Below, piece by piece: positions 63,209 to 64,000 of a stretch of DNA of 64,000 nucleotides (position 1 is its first letter; each line of letters starts with the position of its first letter). This stretch comes from Gibbula magus (taxonomy: Eukaryota; Mollusca; Gastropoda; Trochida; Trochidae). The stretch is from the NCBI GenBank assembly GCA_936450465.1, contig OW388297.1, forward strand, positions 58,594,581-58,658,580. The letters are read 5' to 3'. Below the pieces are notes generated by a model. The model did no database searches. It was not told the DNA's origin and saw only the letters and a program-made list of their open reading frames with translations. A program made the translations under genes and the position numbers.

Positions 63209-64000
63209 TCAAGATTTTTGTGTACACGACTTCTACAAGAAGGATTGCAGCTATTACAACCAAACTTTACAGGCTGATAGCCCTAACTATGTAGTTATAC
63301 CGCGAAGCTTTTGGGCCCAATTGGTTCAGCCATTTAGGGTCAGGTTCGAATCTAAAAGTCAATTTTTAACATGGGAAAAAACTGAAAATTTCAGCTAGAG
63401 ACTTGCAACTTTTTTTAAAAGATGCGCAATAACCACGCGAGGAAAAAAGTCAATCATGACGAATCTGTATGTGACGTGGTTTCGCCGCCATCTTGAATTT
63501 GGTGAACTTTGGCGGTTTTGAGGGTACGCGTCTTCAAAAATCTTCTCCTAAATAACGGCAATACATACAGACACATGGCATAGCTCAGTCGGAAGCTGGG
63601 ACATTGCTCTTTATATGAATCTATAAACCGAAGCTCTACATCTAACCGTTTCTGAGTTACGGCATCTTAAACATTGACCTTTTCGAGGAAGCGACTGGCA
63701 GCACGCGTCGTCAAGAACGAAGATTTGGTCAAGATATAACAAGACCGAATGCACGCGTACATGCAAGAGGCATATTCTCAACCAGCCAGGACAGCGTAAC
63801 GAGCAAATAAAGCTTGCTTGCTTCGCTGAGATGAGTTGAGTTGAGTTGGTTTATATTTATTAGTAAAAAAACGCACATTTACTCATGTACCATGCGGCAG
63901 ATTTCACTCGGCTGGGTGTGAAAGCTGCTTTAACGCAGCCTCTACTTCAACTGTCGCACTTGTTCAACTTTTAAACATGCACCCTCTCTCATCTGGATAG
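63113..64000 (+). repeat. B unit 33, truncated by the window edge
   Basis: The first 888 bp of a unit with a short TTA class (same as units 1, 18 and 28) run to the end of the window. The array therefore continues to the right and its full copy number is unknown. Confidence 0.9.

Larger units (their letters stand above)
13348..64000 (+). repeat. Macrosatellite: 33 head-to-tail family B units (~1560 bp)
   Basis: Units begin with AAGGATTCAGCCC at: 13348, 14902, 16459, 18016, 19576, 21136, 22696, 24256, 25816, 27376, 28936, 30368, 31928, 33488, 35045, 36602, 38162, 39725, 41279, 42839, 44399, 45959, 47519, 49082, 50642, 52202, 53762, 55322, 56876, 58436, 59993, 61553, 63113. Lengths are 1554 (units 1, 18, 28), 1557 (2, 3, 14, 15, 30), 1563 (17, 23), 1432 (11) and 1560 for the rest. 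Unit 33 is cut by the window edge. All units share one orientation. The only length changes I found are whole TTA triplets, plus the loss of one 128-bp subrepeat in unit 11. Substitutions are a handful. No gene is encoded: the three short frames repeated in each unit are a TTA-encoded poly-leucine frame from a TTG start, a 66-codon frame from GTG and a 70-codon minus-strand frame. None resembles a known domain. Confidence 0.95.

Noticed and set aside
13348..64000. CRISPR array or prokaryotic repeat array
   Set aside because: The repeat units are about 1.56 kb, contiguous and without unique spacers, and the surroundings are animal-type DNA with SINE- and MITE-like elements.
13348..64000. rDNA or histone gene cluster as an explanation for a tandem array
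   Set aside because: No rRNA-like conserved blocks or histone frames occur in the unit; the longest frames are 70-87 codons without known domains.

Overview
The window is animal nuclear DNA: intron-style gene fragments, tRNA-derived SINE heads, foldback elements, LTR-retrotransposon debris and very little coding sequence. The element at 6411-8112 (5' palindrome, a run of CGTCC/GTCCGT, then a 'cttctccagaac' block) resembles a repeat style I associate with marine lophotrochozoans such as molluscs. The host assignment is therefore a weak inference. Nothing looks bacterial, and no intact protein gene is complete here.

Layout. 1-1030: 3' remnant of a BEL/Pao LTR retrotransposon, with pol frameshifted and internally deleted, then a possible LTR. 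1031-6410: low-coding DNA holding three probable tRNA-SINE heads, several MITE-like foldbacks (one with an 11-bp target duplication) and one convincing coding exon, the 3'-terminal exon of a death-domain gene on the minus strand (4038-4339, polyA signal 18 bp past the stop). 6411-8112: a complete-looking non-autonomous Helentron-type rolling-circle element. 8113-9526: unassigned AT-rich DNA.

9527-13347: a second Helentron-type family ('A', 1233 bp) with three complete copies joined directly head to tail, plus a 59-61 bp stub of the same 5' end on each side. 13348-64000 and beyond: a third, distantly related family ('B') amplified into a macrosatellite of 33 units. Of these, 32 are complete (about 1554-1563 bp, one of 1432 bp) and unit 33 is cut by the window edge. 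Units are nearly identical. All length variation I found comes from a (TTA)n tract, except for one unit that lacks a 128-bp subrepeat.

Common thread: all three families have the same terminal plan. The 5' end is a ~30-nt imperfect palindrome. The first ~9-12 nt of that end recur inverted near the 3' end, and a short perfect hairpin follows. This matches the known plan of Helentron/HLE2 elements and their non-autonomous derivatives. No Rep/helicase ORF is present, so any mobilisation would have been in trans. The main result is a locus where rolling-circle elements appear at several stages: a single insertion (6411), a short direct tandem (A), and a >50-kb satellite (B) whose unit is the element plus about 405 bp of extra DNA. 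That extra DNA contains 128-bp subrepeats that begin with the element's own first 12 nt. ORFs inside the arrays (poly-leucine from TTA, and 66-70 aa frames) look like by-products of the repeats.
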